From Rhodoglobus sp. (GTDB taxonomy: Bacteria; Actinomycetota; Actinomycetes; Actinomycetales; Microbacteriaceae): a stretch of DNA of 64,000 nucleotides. The position numbers were made by a program, and so were the translations under genes. The DNA lies in contig JAODAV010000006.1 of NCBI GenBank assembly GCA_025463605.1, positions 62,001 through 126,000 on the forward strand. The letters are read 5' to 3'. Under the pieces are notes generated by a model. That model saw nothing but the letters and a program-made list of their open reading frames with translations. It was not told the DNA's origin and did not search any database. Shown here piece by piece: positions 23,937 through 32,795 of this stretch; positions within the stretch are counted from its first letter, which is position 1; the number at the start of each line of letters is the position of its first letter.

Positions 23937-24800
23937 TCAGGATGCCTCGTGCAGCGCAGCGCCAAGAACAGTCCACGGGGCGTCGAAGGCTGACACGCCC
24001 GCGGGCTGCAGGATCTGCACGGCGACGTGGTCGGCTCCCGCGGCGCGATGCTCTGCCACTCGCTCGCGAATGCGGTCGACGCTGCCCCACGCGACGACCC
24101 CGTCGATGAATCGGTCCGACCCGCGCCCATCCAGGTCGTCCTCGCTGAACCCTGAAGCCAGCCAGCTGCGGCGGTAGTTGCCAGTGCCGAGGTACGCCGC
24201 GAGGTGCTCGCGTGCGATCGTGCGGGCTGCCTCGGGATCGGTCTCCAGGATCACCGGCTGCTCGGGCGCGAGGAGCTTTCCGGGCCCCAGAGTGCCGCGT
24301 GATCGCTCGGTGTGGGCGGGCGGCATGTGGTACGGATGCGCCCCGTCTGCCGCCTCACCTGCCAGCCGCGTCATCCGGGGTCCCAGCGCGCCGAGAACGA
24401 TGGTCGGCGTGTGCTCGGCGTCGAGGCGGGCTCGCACGTCGCGCAGATAGTCAGCGATCTGGCCCACCGGGTCGCTCGCGGCGTTGAGACTGATCTCCGG
24501 GTGGCTCACCCCGATGCCCAGCACGAGCCGGCGCAGGAGCACCGGATCGGCCGCGAGCAGACGAGCGGCGACCTCCTCGGGCGGGTGACGCCAACTGACG
24601 AGGACCCCGGATGCGATCGAGGCGCCCGAGGTGAGCCTCACCAGGCCGATGAGCCGGTCGAGGAGCGACTCGTCGCGACCACCCGGCACCCACACCGTCG
24701 TGAAGCCCGCCGCGTGCACCGTCTCTGCGAGACGCGCAGCGTCATCGAGCGGAAGGGAGCGGAACGGGATCCCCCACACCCCGACTTGACCGCTGATCAC
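23937..24800 (-). CDS. LLM-class F420-type oxidoreductase
   Basis: A 287-residue LLM protein (SGQVGVWGIPFRSLPLDDAARLAETVHAAGFTTVWVPGG, LVLGIGVSHPEISLNA, PTIVLGALGPRMTRLAGEAADGAHPYHMPPAHT). The HPYHMPPAHT segment occurs in short actinobacterial F420-type LLM proteins (TIGR03620-like). GTG at 24800 overlaps the regulator's stop (GTGA). It is a second flavin/deazaflavin enzyme in the operon, so two redox steps or a reductase/monooxygenase pair are possible. Its cofactor is not proven. Confidence 0.78.
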   Translation of the reverse strand: MISGQVGVWGIPFRSLPLDDAARLAETVHAAGFTTVWVPGGRDESLLDRLIGLVRLTSGASIASGVLVSWRHPPEEVAARLLAADPVLLRRLVLGIGVSHPEISLNAASDPVGQIADYLRDVRARLDAEHTPTIVLGALGPRMTRLAGEAADGAHPYHMPPAHTERSRGTLGPGKLLAPEQPVILETDPEAARTIAREHLAAYLGTGNYRRSWLASGFSEDDLDGRGSDRFIDGVVAWGSVDRIRERVAEHRAAGADHVAVQILQPAGVSAFDAPWTVLGAALHEAS

Positions 24801-26629
24801 GCTTGCGGGTCCTGAAGCAGCCTCAGTCGGTAGAGGCGAACCGCCAGGGACAGTTCGAAGCGGGTGTCGTCGTCGGAGAGATCCTTGGCGATGAGCGCCT
24901 TGATCCGGTCGATGCGATAGCGAAGGGTGCTCACGTGGATGTGCAGGCGCCTCGCGGTCTCCTGGAGCCTGCCCCCGCAATGCAGGAATGCCTCGACCGT
25001 CTCCAGAAGCTCGCTGCTGTGCTGTTCGTCGTGCTCCAGCAGGGGACCCAGGATCTGCTGGATGTACCCGCCGATGTCCTGCTCGGCGAGGGCCGAGATG
25101 AGGAAGCGGTATGACCCGAACTCCTTGAGGTTGACCGGATCGTGCCTGCCCAGCTTCTGCGCGAGGTCCATCGTCGTGAGGCACTCGTTCCAGGCCTGCG
25201 GGTAGTCCGCACGGGCGACGCACGGACCAGCCCACGTCATGAACAGGCTTGCCGGACCGGTGGCCTGGGTGAGCAGGCCGTGCAGGGTTCTGATCCTCGC
25301 GAGCACGATCTCTTCGTTCTCCGCATCGCCGAGGAAGACCACGAGGTCGGAGTTGATCGAGTGCACGGTCGCGCCCGGCCAGCGCTGCAGAACGGCAGCG
25401 ACCGCGAGCCGCAAGCGTGCTGTACCCCGTGACAGTCGCGCTCCCGTCGGCCGGATCAGCACCAGAGCCTGCGGCTGGGTGATGTCGATGCCGAAGCTCG
25501 CGGCGCGGCGCGCGATCGTCGGATCGACGACCGGACCCGGCATGAACAGAGTCGACAGCGCATCCGCGTTGAGCTCGCGTTCGACGTCGAAACGGATCTG
25601 GTCGCGGAGCACGGTCGCCGCGATCGCCGGGGTGAGCGACGCCTGCACGTGCGGGCCCGTGCCCTCCCGGTTGATTGCGATGAGCGCTCCCAACGACGGA
25701 GACCCCGGGAGCCGGGAGATGGTGGCGAGCATCGTGTCGGCGAGAGGGAGTATGCCGTCGAGCTGAACGGTTGCCGTCGGCGACTCGTGCGAGCAGCGCT
25801 CCCGCACGAGTCGGGCGAGGTCTTCACCGCGTGAACGCACCAGCGCCTCCCACTCGCTGTCGCTGAGCTCGTACCTCACCGGGCTGCGCCCCACCACGTC
25901 GATCGCGCCGTCGCAATCGAACAGGATGAGGGCGCTGTCCGTGCGCTGCTCCAGTTGGGCGCACAGCTCGATCGTCTCCATTCCCTGCGCGAGGCTCTCG
26001 GTCGCGAACGAGAAGAGGGAGACCGACTCGGTCGACTGCAGGGTCTCGCGCCGCTTGCTGTCGGCCTGCCTCGCATTGTGCACGGCCAGGGAGGCCATCC
26101 CCGTCACAGTGCGCAGGAATGGCAGTTGCCGGTCATCGCTGAGCAACGGCAGAGTCGACTGCACGCACATCACCCGTGGCAGATCGAGGGGATCGGCGGT
26201 GTTGAACGGGATGATCACGCCCGCGACGGCCCCGCGGGTCAGGGCATCCTCGCAGTAGTCGGGGTAGTCCTCACACAGCGCGATGTCGGGAATGGCGATC
26301 GGCTCGTTGCGGCGGAGCGCTTCCAGCGTCGGGATACGGTGCAGATCCCACTTGCGCTTGCGGCTCTCGAGCGTGTACTCGAGCTTGTCGCGGCGGGCGA
26401 CGACCTCCGCGTAGTTGTGCGAGACGTGAACCTCGTTGATCCAGCAGACCTGCCACTGACTGTGGTCGCACACCGCATCGACGATCGTCTGCAGCACGGT
26501 ATCGAGTTCGAGGTTCGATCCGACCGACAGCGAGATCCGCCGCAGGCTCTCGAACAGCTCGACGCTGCTTCGCATAGTGACGAGCTCGGAGGAGGAGTTC
26601 GTCCGAGCGGAAAGGTCTTCGACGGTCAT
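24797..26629 (-). CDS. GAF/PucR-type transcriptional regulator
   Basis: A 610-residue regulator. The N-terminal part (about 25-190) is a GAF-like sensory domain (FESLRRISLSVGSNLELDTVLQTIVDAV). The middle contains a GGDEF-like CdaR region. The C-terminus carries the PucR helix-turn-helix, with the diagnostic LLETVEAFLHCGGRLQETARRLHIHVSTLRYRIDRIKALI. Regulators of this class activate catabolic operons in response to the substrate. It sits second in the operon, between the ABC ATPase and the LLM genes, so it probably controls its own operon. The GAF ligand is unknown. Confidence 0.85.
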   Translation of the reverse strand: MTVEDLSARTNSSSELVTMRSSVELFESLRRISLSVGSNLELDTVLQTIVDAVCDHSQWQVCWINEVHVSHNYAEVVARRDKLEYTLESRKRKWDLHRIPTLEALRRNEPIAIPDIALCEDYPDYCEDALTRGAVAGVIIPFNTADPLDLPRVMCVQSTLPLLSDDRQLPFLRTVTGMASLAVHNARQADSKRRETLQSTESVSLFSFATESLAQGMETIELCAQLEQRTDSALILFDCDGAIDVVGRSPVRYELSDSEWEALVRSRGEDLARLVRERCSHESPTATVQLDGILPLADTMLATISRLPGSPSLGALIAINREGTGPHVQASLTPAIAATVLRDQIRFDVERELNADALSTLFMPGPVVDPTIARRAASFGIDITQPQALVLIRPTGARLSRGTARLRLAVAAVLQRWPGATVHSINSDLVVFLGDAENEEIVLARIRTLHGLLTQATGPASLFMTWAGPCVARADYPQAWNECLTTMDLAQKLGRHDPVNLKEFGSYRFLISALAEQDIGGYIQQILGPLLEHDEQHSSELLETVEAFLHCGGRLQETARRLHIHVSTLRYRIDRIKALIAKDLSDDDTRFELSLAVRLYRLRLLQDPQA

Positions 26630-26647
26630 GGGCGCCTCGCTGCCGCG

Positions 26648-27439
26648 CTAGTGGAGGATCGCCTCGAGGAACTTCTGGGTTCGATCCTGCTTCGCGGCCG
26701 TGAAGATCTCTTTTGGCGTGCCTTCTTCTACGATCATCCCATCGTCCATCACGATCACCCGATCGCCAACTTCTCGGGCGAACGCCATCTCGTGCGTCAC
26801 GATGACCATGGTCATCCCCTCGTTCGCGACATCGCGCATCACCGAGAGAACCTCGCCCACCATCTCCGGGTCGAGCGCCGAGGTGGGCTCGTCGAACAGG
26901 ATGACGTCCGGCTCCATCGCGAGGGCCCGTGCGATCGCGACGCGCTGCTGCTGCCCGCCCGACAGGGTACGCGGGTGAGCGTCAGCGAACTGGCCGAGGC
27001 CGATGCGGTCGAGGAGCGCCCTCCCGCGCGCCTTGGCCACCTCAGGGCTCACGCCGAGTGACTGCTGAGGGCCGAGAGAGATGTTCTGCAGGGCCGTGAG
27101 GTGGGGGAAGAGATCGAACTGCTGAAAGACCATCGCCATGCCGGCGCGGTAGGGCCCGACCTGCTTGTGACTGAGCTTGTGTGACGTGCCGCCGCGGAAC
27201 ATGAGCGTGCCCTTGAACGAGACATCGCCATGGGTGGGCATCTCGAGGAGGTTGCAGCAGCGCAGGAGCGTCGACTTGCCGGATCCGCTCGGGCCGATGA
27301 TGCAGACCTTCTCGCTTTGGCGCACCTCGAGGTCGACGCCCTTGAGCACTTCGGTGTGGCCGAAGGACTTTCGGATGCCCTTCATGGAGATGATGGGAGG
27401 CTCGCCGGATGTGGACAGTGGACCTGCGGGGTCGGGCAT
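26648..27439 (-). CDS. amino-acid-type ABC transporter ATP-binding protein
   Basis: A 263-residue HisP/GlnQ-type ATPase. Walker A is GPSGSGKST, the Q-loop is [18 protein letters not shown], the signature is [16 protein letters not shown], Walker B is [12 protein letters not shown], and the switch is VTHEMAF. It is the first gene of the long operon that ends near 14 kb, and is separated from its permeases and binding protein by about 7 kb of enzyme genes. It starts at ATG 27439. The 135-bp gap to ftsY contains a short inverted repeat (ACGAC/GTCGT at 27473-27490) that might be an operator. Confidence 0.92.
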   Translation of the reverse strand: MPDPAGPLSTSGEPPIISMKGIRKSFGHTEVLKGVDLEVRQSEKVCIIGPSGSGKSTLLRCCNLLEMPTHGDVSFKGTLMFRGGTSHKLSHKQVGPYRAGMAMVFQQFDLFPHLTALQNISLGPQQSLGVSPEVAKARGRALLDRIGLGQFADAHPRTLSGGQQQRVAIARALAMEPDVILFDEPTSALDPEMVGEVLSVMRDVANEGMTMVIVTHEMAFAREVGDRVIVMDDGMIVEEGTPKEIFTAAKQDRTQKFLEAILH

Positions 27440-27574
27440 GTGGCCTCCAGGGTTTCAAACGGCGGTGTTCGTACGACGGTAGTTAGTCGTCAAGCTTAGG
27501 TTTCGATGCCGGCTGGGTCTCCGACGATCGGGAGCAAAGATCGCGCCTTGCCTACTAGGAAAGGCAGGAACCGC

Positions 27575-28444
27575 TCAGTCGAGCAGCCCCTGCACGAAGA
27601 CGTGCGGCGTGAAGCCCGTGAGGTCGCCGATTGCCTCGCCCTGGCCGACCAGCTTGATCGGGATGCCCGTCTTCTCTTGCACGGCGAGCACGAAGCCGCC
27701 CTTCGCCGAGCCGTCGAGCTTGGTGAGCACGAGCCCCGTCACGCCCGCGTGCTCGATGAACGCCTCCGCCTGCGCGAGGCCGTTCTGGCCGGTGGTCGCG
27801 TCCAGTACGAGCAGCACTTCGGCGATGTCGGTCTGCTTCTCGATGACCCGGCGGATCTTGCTCAGCTCGTCCATGAGCCCGCTCTTGGTCTGCAGCCGCC
27901 CCGCGGTGTCGATGAGCACGATCTCGATGCCGTCGCGCTGCGCGAGTTCCACGGTCTGGAACGCGACCGATGCCGGGTCCTGGCCCTGCTGCTGCGGCTT
28001 GACGATGGATGCACCGCCCCGCTCAGCCCACGTCGCGAGTTGCTCCACGGCAGCCGCCCGGAACGTGTCGGCCGCGCCGACGACGACCGTTCGACCGTAG
28101 TTGGTGAGGAACTTGGCGAACTTGCCGATCGTCGTCGTCTTGCCGACACCGTTGACGCCCACGACGAGCACCACCGCGGGCCGTGCGCTGAGTTTGAGGG
28201 TGGGGTCGAGCCTGGCGAGGCGCTCCTCAAGGGTCTCCCGCAGCATCCGTCTCAGGTCCGCGGGATCGGTGGTCTTGAACCGCGCGACGCTCGCGCGCAG
28301 TTCCTCGACGATCGAGTCGGTGAGGTCGGGCCCGAAGTCGGCCTGGATGAGCGCGTCTTCGAGGTTCTCCCACGTGTCGTCGTCGATCGTCGCGCGCGTG
28401 AACATGCCGCGCAGAGCATTGCCGAGCGACCACGTCGAAGCCAT
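27575..28444 (-). CDS. ftsY: signal recognition particle receptor FtsY
   Basis: A 289-residue SRP receptor GTPase. The acidic A-domain is absent, and the protein starts directly with the N-domain four-helix region. The G-domain shows GVNGVGKTTT at 96-105, DTFRAAA near 126, LIDTAGRLQTK and TKLDGSAKGGFVL. It docks Ffh-ribosome complexes at the membrane. The start ATG at 28444 diverges from an LLM gene. Its usual neighbours smc and ffh are each displaced by accessory blocks. Confidence 0.97.
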   Translation of the reverse strand: MASTWSLGNALRGMFTRATIDDDTWENLEDALIQADFGPDLTDSIVEELRASVARFKTTDPADLRRMLRETLEERLARLDPTLKLSARPAVVLVVGVNGVGKTTTIGKFAKFLTNYGRTVVVGAADTFRAAAVEQLATWAERGGASIVKPQQQGQDPASVAFQTVELAQRDGIEIVLIDTAGRLQTKSGLMDELSKIRRVIEKQTDIAEVLLVLDATTGQNGLAQAEAFIEHAGVTGLVLTKLDGSAKGGFVLAVQEKTGIPIKLVGQGEAIGDLTGFTPHVFVQGLLD

Positions 28445-28548
28445 CTGTCAAGGCTATTGCACCATTTGGCCGTGGCGCGGGAGGCGCAGCTAGGGTGGAA
28501 CGAGACCTACCGACGGGTCGCCTCGCGCGACGAAGAAGGGACGGCTCC

Positions 28549-29499
28549 ATGGCGATCGGCTTCCACGCCTCGCACGAACAGGTGCATCCGACGGCACTCC
28601 TCGAAGCGGTGCACCATGCCGAGCAGGCCGGATTCGAGGCCGCCATGTGCTCAGATCACATCTCTCCGTGGAGCGAACGCCAGGGCCATTCGGCATTCGC
28701 CTGGAGCTGGCTCGGCGCAGCCCTGCAGGCCACGAACCTCTCGTTCGGCGTCGTCAACGCGCCGGGGCAGCGCTACCACCCCGCGATCATCGCGCAGGCG
28801 ATCGGCACGCTCGCGGCCATGTATCCCGGCCGTTTCTGGGCTGCGCTCGGCTCGGGCGAGGCATCCAACGAGCACGTGACAGGTGGCGGATGGCCGCGCA
28901 AGACCGTGCGCAACGAGCGCCTGCGAGAGTCCGTCAACGTCATCCGCGCGCTGCTGCGAGGCGAGGAAGTCAGCCACGAGGGGCTCGTGACGGTCGACCG
29001 GGCCCGCGTGTGGACGCTGCCGGAGGTGCAGCCCGAGCTCATCGCGGCCGCGGTGAGTGCCGAGACCGCGGGGTGGGCCGCGGAGTGGGCCGACGGCCTC
29101 GTCACCGTGGCGCAGCCGCCCGAGACCCTGAAGCGCGTCATCGGCAGCTACCGCGACCATAGCGGCCGCGGCCGGCTCGCGCTCCAGGTGCACGTCTGCT
29201 ACGCACGCACCGACGAGGATGCCCTCGCCATAGCCCACGACCAGTGGCGCACCAACGTGTTCTCCCCTCCACTGTGCTGGGATCTCGACACCGTCGAGGC
29301 CTTCGACGAGGCCGCGAAACACGTGAAACCTGCGGCCGTGCGCGACTCGGTGCTCGTGTCATCCGACCCCGCCGTGCACGCCGAGGTGCTTCGCGGTTAT
29401 CTCGACCTCGGCTTCGACGACGTCTACGTACACCACGTGGGCAAGGAGCAGGAGGAGTTCATCCGCGTCTACGGAGAGAAAGTGCTGGGTCAGTTGTGA
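28549..29499 (+). CDS. LLM-class (TIGR03885-like) oxidoreductase coupled to a GH13 enzyme
   Basis: A 316-residue LLM protein. It shows AIGFHASHEQVHPTALLEAVHHAEQAGFEAAMCSDHISPW, the NAPGQRYHPAIIAQAIGTLAAMYPGRFWAALGSGEASNEH core and DDVYVHHVGKEQEEFI near the end. ASHEQ and the SDH-SPW pair are characteristic of a small LLM subgroup annotated as probable non-F420 flavin oxidoreductase (from memory of family models). The start at 28549 follows AGAAGGG. Its stop overlaps the GH13 start by 4 bp (GTGA), showing a two-gene operon. The substrate is unknown; the coupling points to a carbohydrate-related role. Confidence 0.8.
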   Translation: MAIGFHASHEQVHPTALLEAVHHAEQAGFEAAMCSDHISPWSERQGHSAFAWSWLGAALQATNLSFGVVNAPGQRYHPAIIAQAIGTLAAMYPGRFWAALGSGEASNEHVTGGGWPRKTVRNERLRESVNVIRALLRGEEVSHEGLVTVDRARVWTLPEVQPELIAAAVSAETAGWAAEWADGLVTVAQPPETLKRVIGSYRDHSGRGRLALQVHVCYARTDEDALAIAHDQWRTNVFSPPLCWDLDTVEAFDEAAKHVKPAAVRDSVLVSSDPAVHAEVLRGYLDLGFDDVYVHHVGKEQEEFIRVYGEKVLGQL

Positions 29500-31172
29500 G
29501 AATCACCGACACGAGCGACCTGTGGTGGAAGACGGCGGTGATCTACTGCCTCGACGTCGAGACCTTCATGGACTGGAACGACGACGGCACGGGCGACTTC
29601 GAGGGTCTCGCTCACCGCATGGACTACCTGCACGAACTCGGCATCACATGCCTGTGGCTCATGCCGTTCTACCCCACACCCGACCTCGATGACGGATACG
29701 ACGTGTCTGACTTCTACGGAATCGACGGGCGGCTCGGCAACCACGGTGACTTCGTCGAGATGATCCGCATGGCGAAGGACCGGGGCATCCGGGTGATCGT
29801 CGACCTCGTCGTCAACCACACCTCCGACCAGCATCCGTGGTTCCTCGAGGCCCGCTCCAGCCGGGATAACCCGTACCGCGACTACTACGTCTGGCGGGAC
29901 AAGCCGGCCCGCGGCAAGGCCGATATCGTGTTCCCCGACCAGGAGTCGAGCGTGTGGGAGCTCGACAAGAAGACCAACCAGTTCTACCTGCACCACTTCT
30001 ACAAGTTCCAGCCCGACCTCAACGTGACGAACCCGAAAGTGCGCGACGAGGTTGCCAAGATCATGGGCTTCTGGCTGCAGCTCGGCGTCTCGGGCTTCCG
30101 CGTCGACGCTGTGCCGTTCCTCATCGACGAAACGGGCGTGCTGAAACCTGAGGATGCCCTCGCCGACCCCCTCGACTTCCTCAAGTCCATCCGTGCCTTC
30201 CTCGGGCGCCGCTCGGGCGACTCGGTCATGCTCGGCGAGGCGAACCTGTCGCGCCCCGAGCAGGTCAAGTACTTCGGCGGCAAAGACGGTGATGGACTCA
30301 CGATGCAGTTCGACTTCATCACCATGCAGAATCTCTATCTCTCACTCGCGCGCGAGGATCCCCGACCGCTCGAGAAGGCACTCAAATCACGGCCGATCGT
30401 CGCGGTCGAATCGCAGTGGGCGAACTTCGTGCGCAACCACGACGAACTCACCCTCGACAAACTCACCGACGAGGAGCGCGAGGAGGTGTTTGCGGCGTTC
30501 GGCCCGGAAAAGCACATGCAGGTGTACGGGCGCGGAATCATCCGCCGCCTGCCAACGATGCTGCAGGGCGACCCTCGGCGCATCCGCATGGTCTACAGCC
30601 TGCTGTTCTCCCTACCCGGCACCCCTGTGCTGTTCTACGGGGAGGAGATCGGCATGGGCGAGCGGCTCGAGGCGGGCGACCGCAAGTCGGTGCGAACCCC
30701 GATGCAATGGACTAACGGGGTGAACGGCGGTTTCTCGAATGCGCCGGAGTCGACCCTCCCGTCGCCGGTCGTCGAAGACGGGTATTCGCCCGAGCACGTG
30801 AACGCGTCCGAGCAGCGGCATGATCCGGAGTCGCTGCTGCACTTCATGCGCGTGCTTATCGAGCGCTATCGTGCTTCTGCCGAGATGGGCTGGGGCCAGT
30901 ACACCGCGGTCAAACAGGGGGCGCGATCGGTGCTCGTTCACACGCTCGTGGGGGCGGAAGGACGCATGGTCGCGCTGCACAACTTCAGCGGGACTCCGGC
31001 GGCCGTGACCTTCACCCTCGAGGATGTCGACCGCGACGACCAGCTCGTCGACCTCCTGGTCGACGGCCGCGTGATCGAACTCGACGACAGCGGAACGGCC
31101 ACGATTGCCATGGACGGATACGGGTACCGGTGGCTGCGAGTCATCCGGCCGACGGGGAAGCGGCTCGGCTAG
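29496..31172 (+). CDS. GH13 alpha-amylase/trehalose-synthase-like protein
   Basis: A 558-residue glycoside hydrolase family 13 enzyme. The catalytic barrel contains IVDLVVNHTSDQHPWF, GFRVDAVPF with nucleophile D204, MLGEANL with acid/base E248, and FVRNHDELT with D316. A C-terminal beta-sandwich follows. Overall it resembles trehalose synthases and related alpha-glucan isomerases more than classic amylases. Substrate and transglycosylation versus hydrolysis cannot be read from sequence. It starts with GTG and is translationally coupled to the LLM gene. No signal peptide, so it is cytoplasmic. Confidence 0.9.
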   Translation: MRITDTSDLWWKTAVIYCLDVETFMDWNDDGTGDFEGLAHRMDYLHELGITCLWLMPFYPTPDLDDGYDVSDFYGIDGRLGNHGDFVEMIRMAKDRGIRVIVDLVVNHTSDQHPWFLEARSSRDNPYRDYYVWRDKPARGKADIVFPDQESSVWELDKKTNQFYLHHFYKFQPDLNVTNPKVRDEVAKIMGFWLQLGVSGFRVDAVPFLIDETGVLKPEDALADPLDFLKSIRAFLGRRSGDSVMLGEANLSRPEQVKYFGGKDGDGLTMQFDFITMQNLYLSLAREDPRPLEKALKSRPIVAVESQWANFVRNHDELTLDKLTDEEREEVFAAFGPEKHMQVYGRGIIRRLPTMLQGDPRRIRMVYSLLFSLPGTPVLFYGEEIGMGERLEAGDRKSVRTPMQWTNGVNGGFSNAPESTLPSPVVEDGYSPEHVNASEQRHDPESLLHFMRVLIERYRASAEMGWGQYTAVKQGARSVLVHTLVGAEGRMVALHNFSGTPAAVTFTLEDVDRDDQLVDLLVDGRVIELDDSGTATIAMDGYGYRWLRVIRPTGKRLG

Positions 31173-32761
31173 GCCCTCCTGCCGGTCGCGACCGGTTCTT
31201 TCGCCTTCTTGCGGGCCTTAAGCCGACCGTCAACGATCCAGATGCCCACCGCGACGACGGCGTAGATGAGGAACAGCCCCAACCAGCGGCTGAAGTCGCC
31301 CTCGATCGTCGAGAAGCTGTCGGGAATCGTGAAGAGCACGAGCATGAACGCCGCGAGCCCCACCGCGTAGGCGATCGCCCAGACCCAGTTCTTCCACTTG
31401 AGAAGGGTGCCGCCGTCGAGTGCCGCGAACGGCAGGAGCGCGAGCGGCAGGCTCGAGATCCCTTCGATCGTGACGCCGCTGAAGAACTCGGTGAGGGTCA
31501 CGAGCACGGGGTTGCCGAATGATGCGTCGGCGAGCGGTGCGAGAAGACTGAACGCGACCCAGCCCACGAGACCCAGGGCGAGAGCGAACGCAGAGCCCAC
31601 GAGCACCACGATCGCTTTGCGCGAGGCGACGAGCGTGACGGCATAGGTGAGCCCCGCGACCAGGCCGAAAATGATTCCGGGACTGAACTCGAGCAGCCTC
31701 GCCACGAGCACAGTGACGACTACGAGAATGAGCGACCCCCAGCGGAAGTTGACCGCGGGCTTGGCCTCGGGCTGGATGCGGTTGACGAGCGCGCGTACCA
31801 ATGCCCAGCCCGCGACGTTGAACAGGGCGAAACTCAGGAAACCGGTGAGCAGAACGCGCAGGGACATGAGGTTGAAGCCGAACGACGGATCGACGAAACC
31901 CGCGACGACCGCGGCCACCACGAACCCGATCCACACGAGCCAGCGCGGCTGGTCTTTCTTGAGCGCCGCCGAGATGCGGCCGGGCAGGCCCTTGCGTACC
32001 CACCCGAACAACTGGTCGTAGCGCGAGCCGACCACCCCGGAGAGCAGCGAGCCGGGGTATCCGATCACGAGCGTGAGCATGATCGCGCCACCGCACAGCA
32101 CTGCCCCGTTCGTCGGTGTGAGGTTGAGCTCGAACACCGACCGCAGGTTGCTCAGCACGCTCGGATCGGTGAAACCGGTGGCCGTGAACGACTCGTTGAC
32201 GAAGACGTCGATGTAGATGCTCGGACCATTGAGAGCCGGGTCGTTGTTGGCACCGCCGCTCACACCGTCGGTGTAGGTCATCGAGACGATGTTCCTACCG
32301 GTGGCGGCGTTGGAGAAGCGCGCCGTCGCCCAGCGGGTATCGGGGCCGACCTGCGCGAGTCCCGCGGAGTCGACCTGGGCGGCTTCCCGGTTGCCGTCCC
32401 CGTCGACGTAGCTCACTGCTGGGCCGTCAAGCCAGCCGGCGTTCTCGAACGAGCGGATCATCGCGACGTAGTCATCGAGGGTGGAGCCGACGTACACGAG
32501 GATGTACGCGGTGTTGAGGTCCCGGTCGGCGATGCGTGACACGCAGTCGTACGGGAACGCGCGCAGCGGCGGCGGAACGTACTTCTCGTCGAGGTCGAAG
32601 AGCTCGTAACCCCCGCCGGCGCGGTCCAGGTCCACGCACTCCGACTCATCGGCGTGCGCGGCCGGCGCGCCGATCGGGAGCGCGACGGCAAGAGCCGCCA
32701 CGACTGCAGCTAGGGCGAAACGCAAGAGCCGGGGCATCCGTCGGGATTCGTTCACGGGCAC
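31169..32761 (-). CDS. exported-N-terminus multi-pass membrane protein
   Basis: A 530-residue protein of unknown function. Residues about 10-37 are a signal peptide ending near PAAHA. About 190 soluble residues rich in Asp/Tyr/Asn follow (ECVDLDRAGGGYELFDL...AYILVYVGSTLDDYVAMIRSFENAGW), with four Cys in or near the domain. The rest holds about nine transmembrane helices (TNGAVLCGGAIMLTLVIGYPG onward) and a basic tail. An extracytoplasmic sensor or binding domain joined to a membrane core is plausible. Its stop codon interleaves with the GH13 stop (CTAG, 31169-31172). Confidence 0.75.
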   Translation of the reverse strand: MPVNESRRMPRLLRFALAAVVAALAVALPIGAPAAHADESECVDLDRAGGGYELFDLDEKYVPPPLRAFPYDCVSRIADRDLNTAYILVYVGSTLDDYVAMIRSFENAGWLDGPAVSYVDGDGNREAAQVDSAGLAQVGPDTRWATARFSNAATGRNIVSMTYTDGVSGGANNDPALNGPSIYIDVFVNESFTATGFTDPSVLSNLRSVFELNLTPTNGAVLCGGAIMLTLVIGYPGSLLSGVVGSRYDQLFGWVRKGLPGRISAALKKDQPRWLVWIGFVVAAVVAGFVDPSFGFNLMSLRVLLTGFLSFALFNVAGWALVRALVNRIQPEAKPAVNFRWGSLILVVVTVLVARLLEFSPGIIFGLVAGLTYAVTLVASRKAIVVLVGSAFALALGLVGWVAFSLLAPLADASFGNPVLVTLTEFFSGVTIEGISSLPLALLPFAALDGGTLLKWKNWVWAIAYAVGLAAFMLVLFTIPDSFSTIEGDFSRWLGLFLIYAVVAVGIWIVDGRLKARKKAKEPVATGRRA

Positions 32762-32795
32762 ACGTTATCGACTGATGCGGCGTCGTGAAAGCCCT

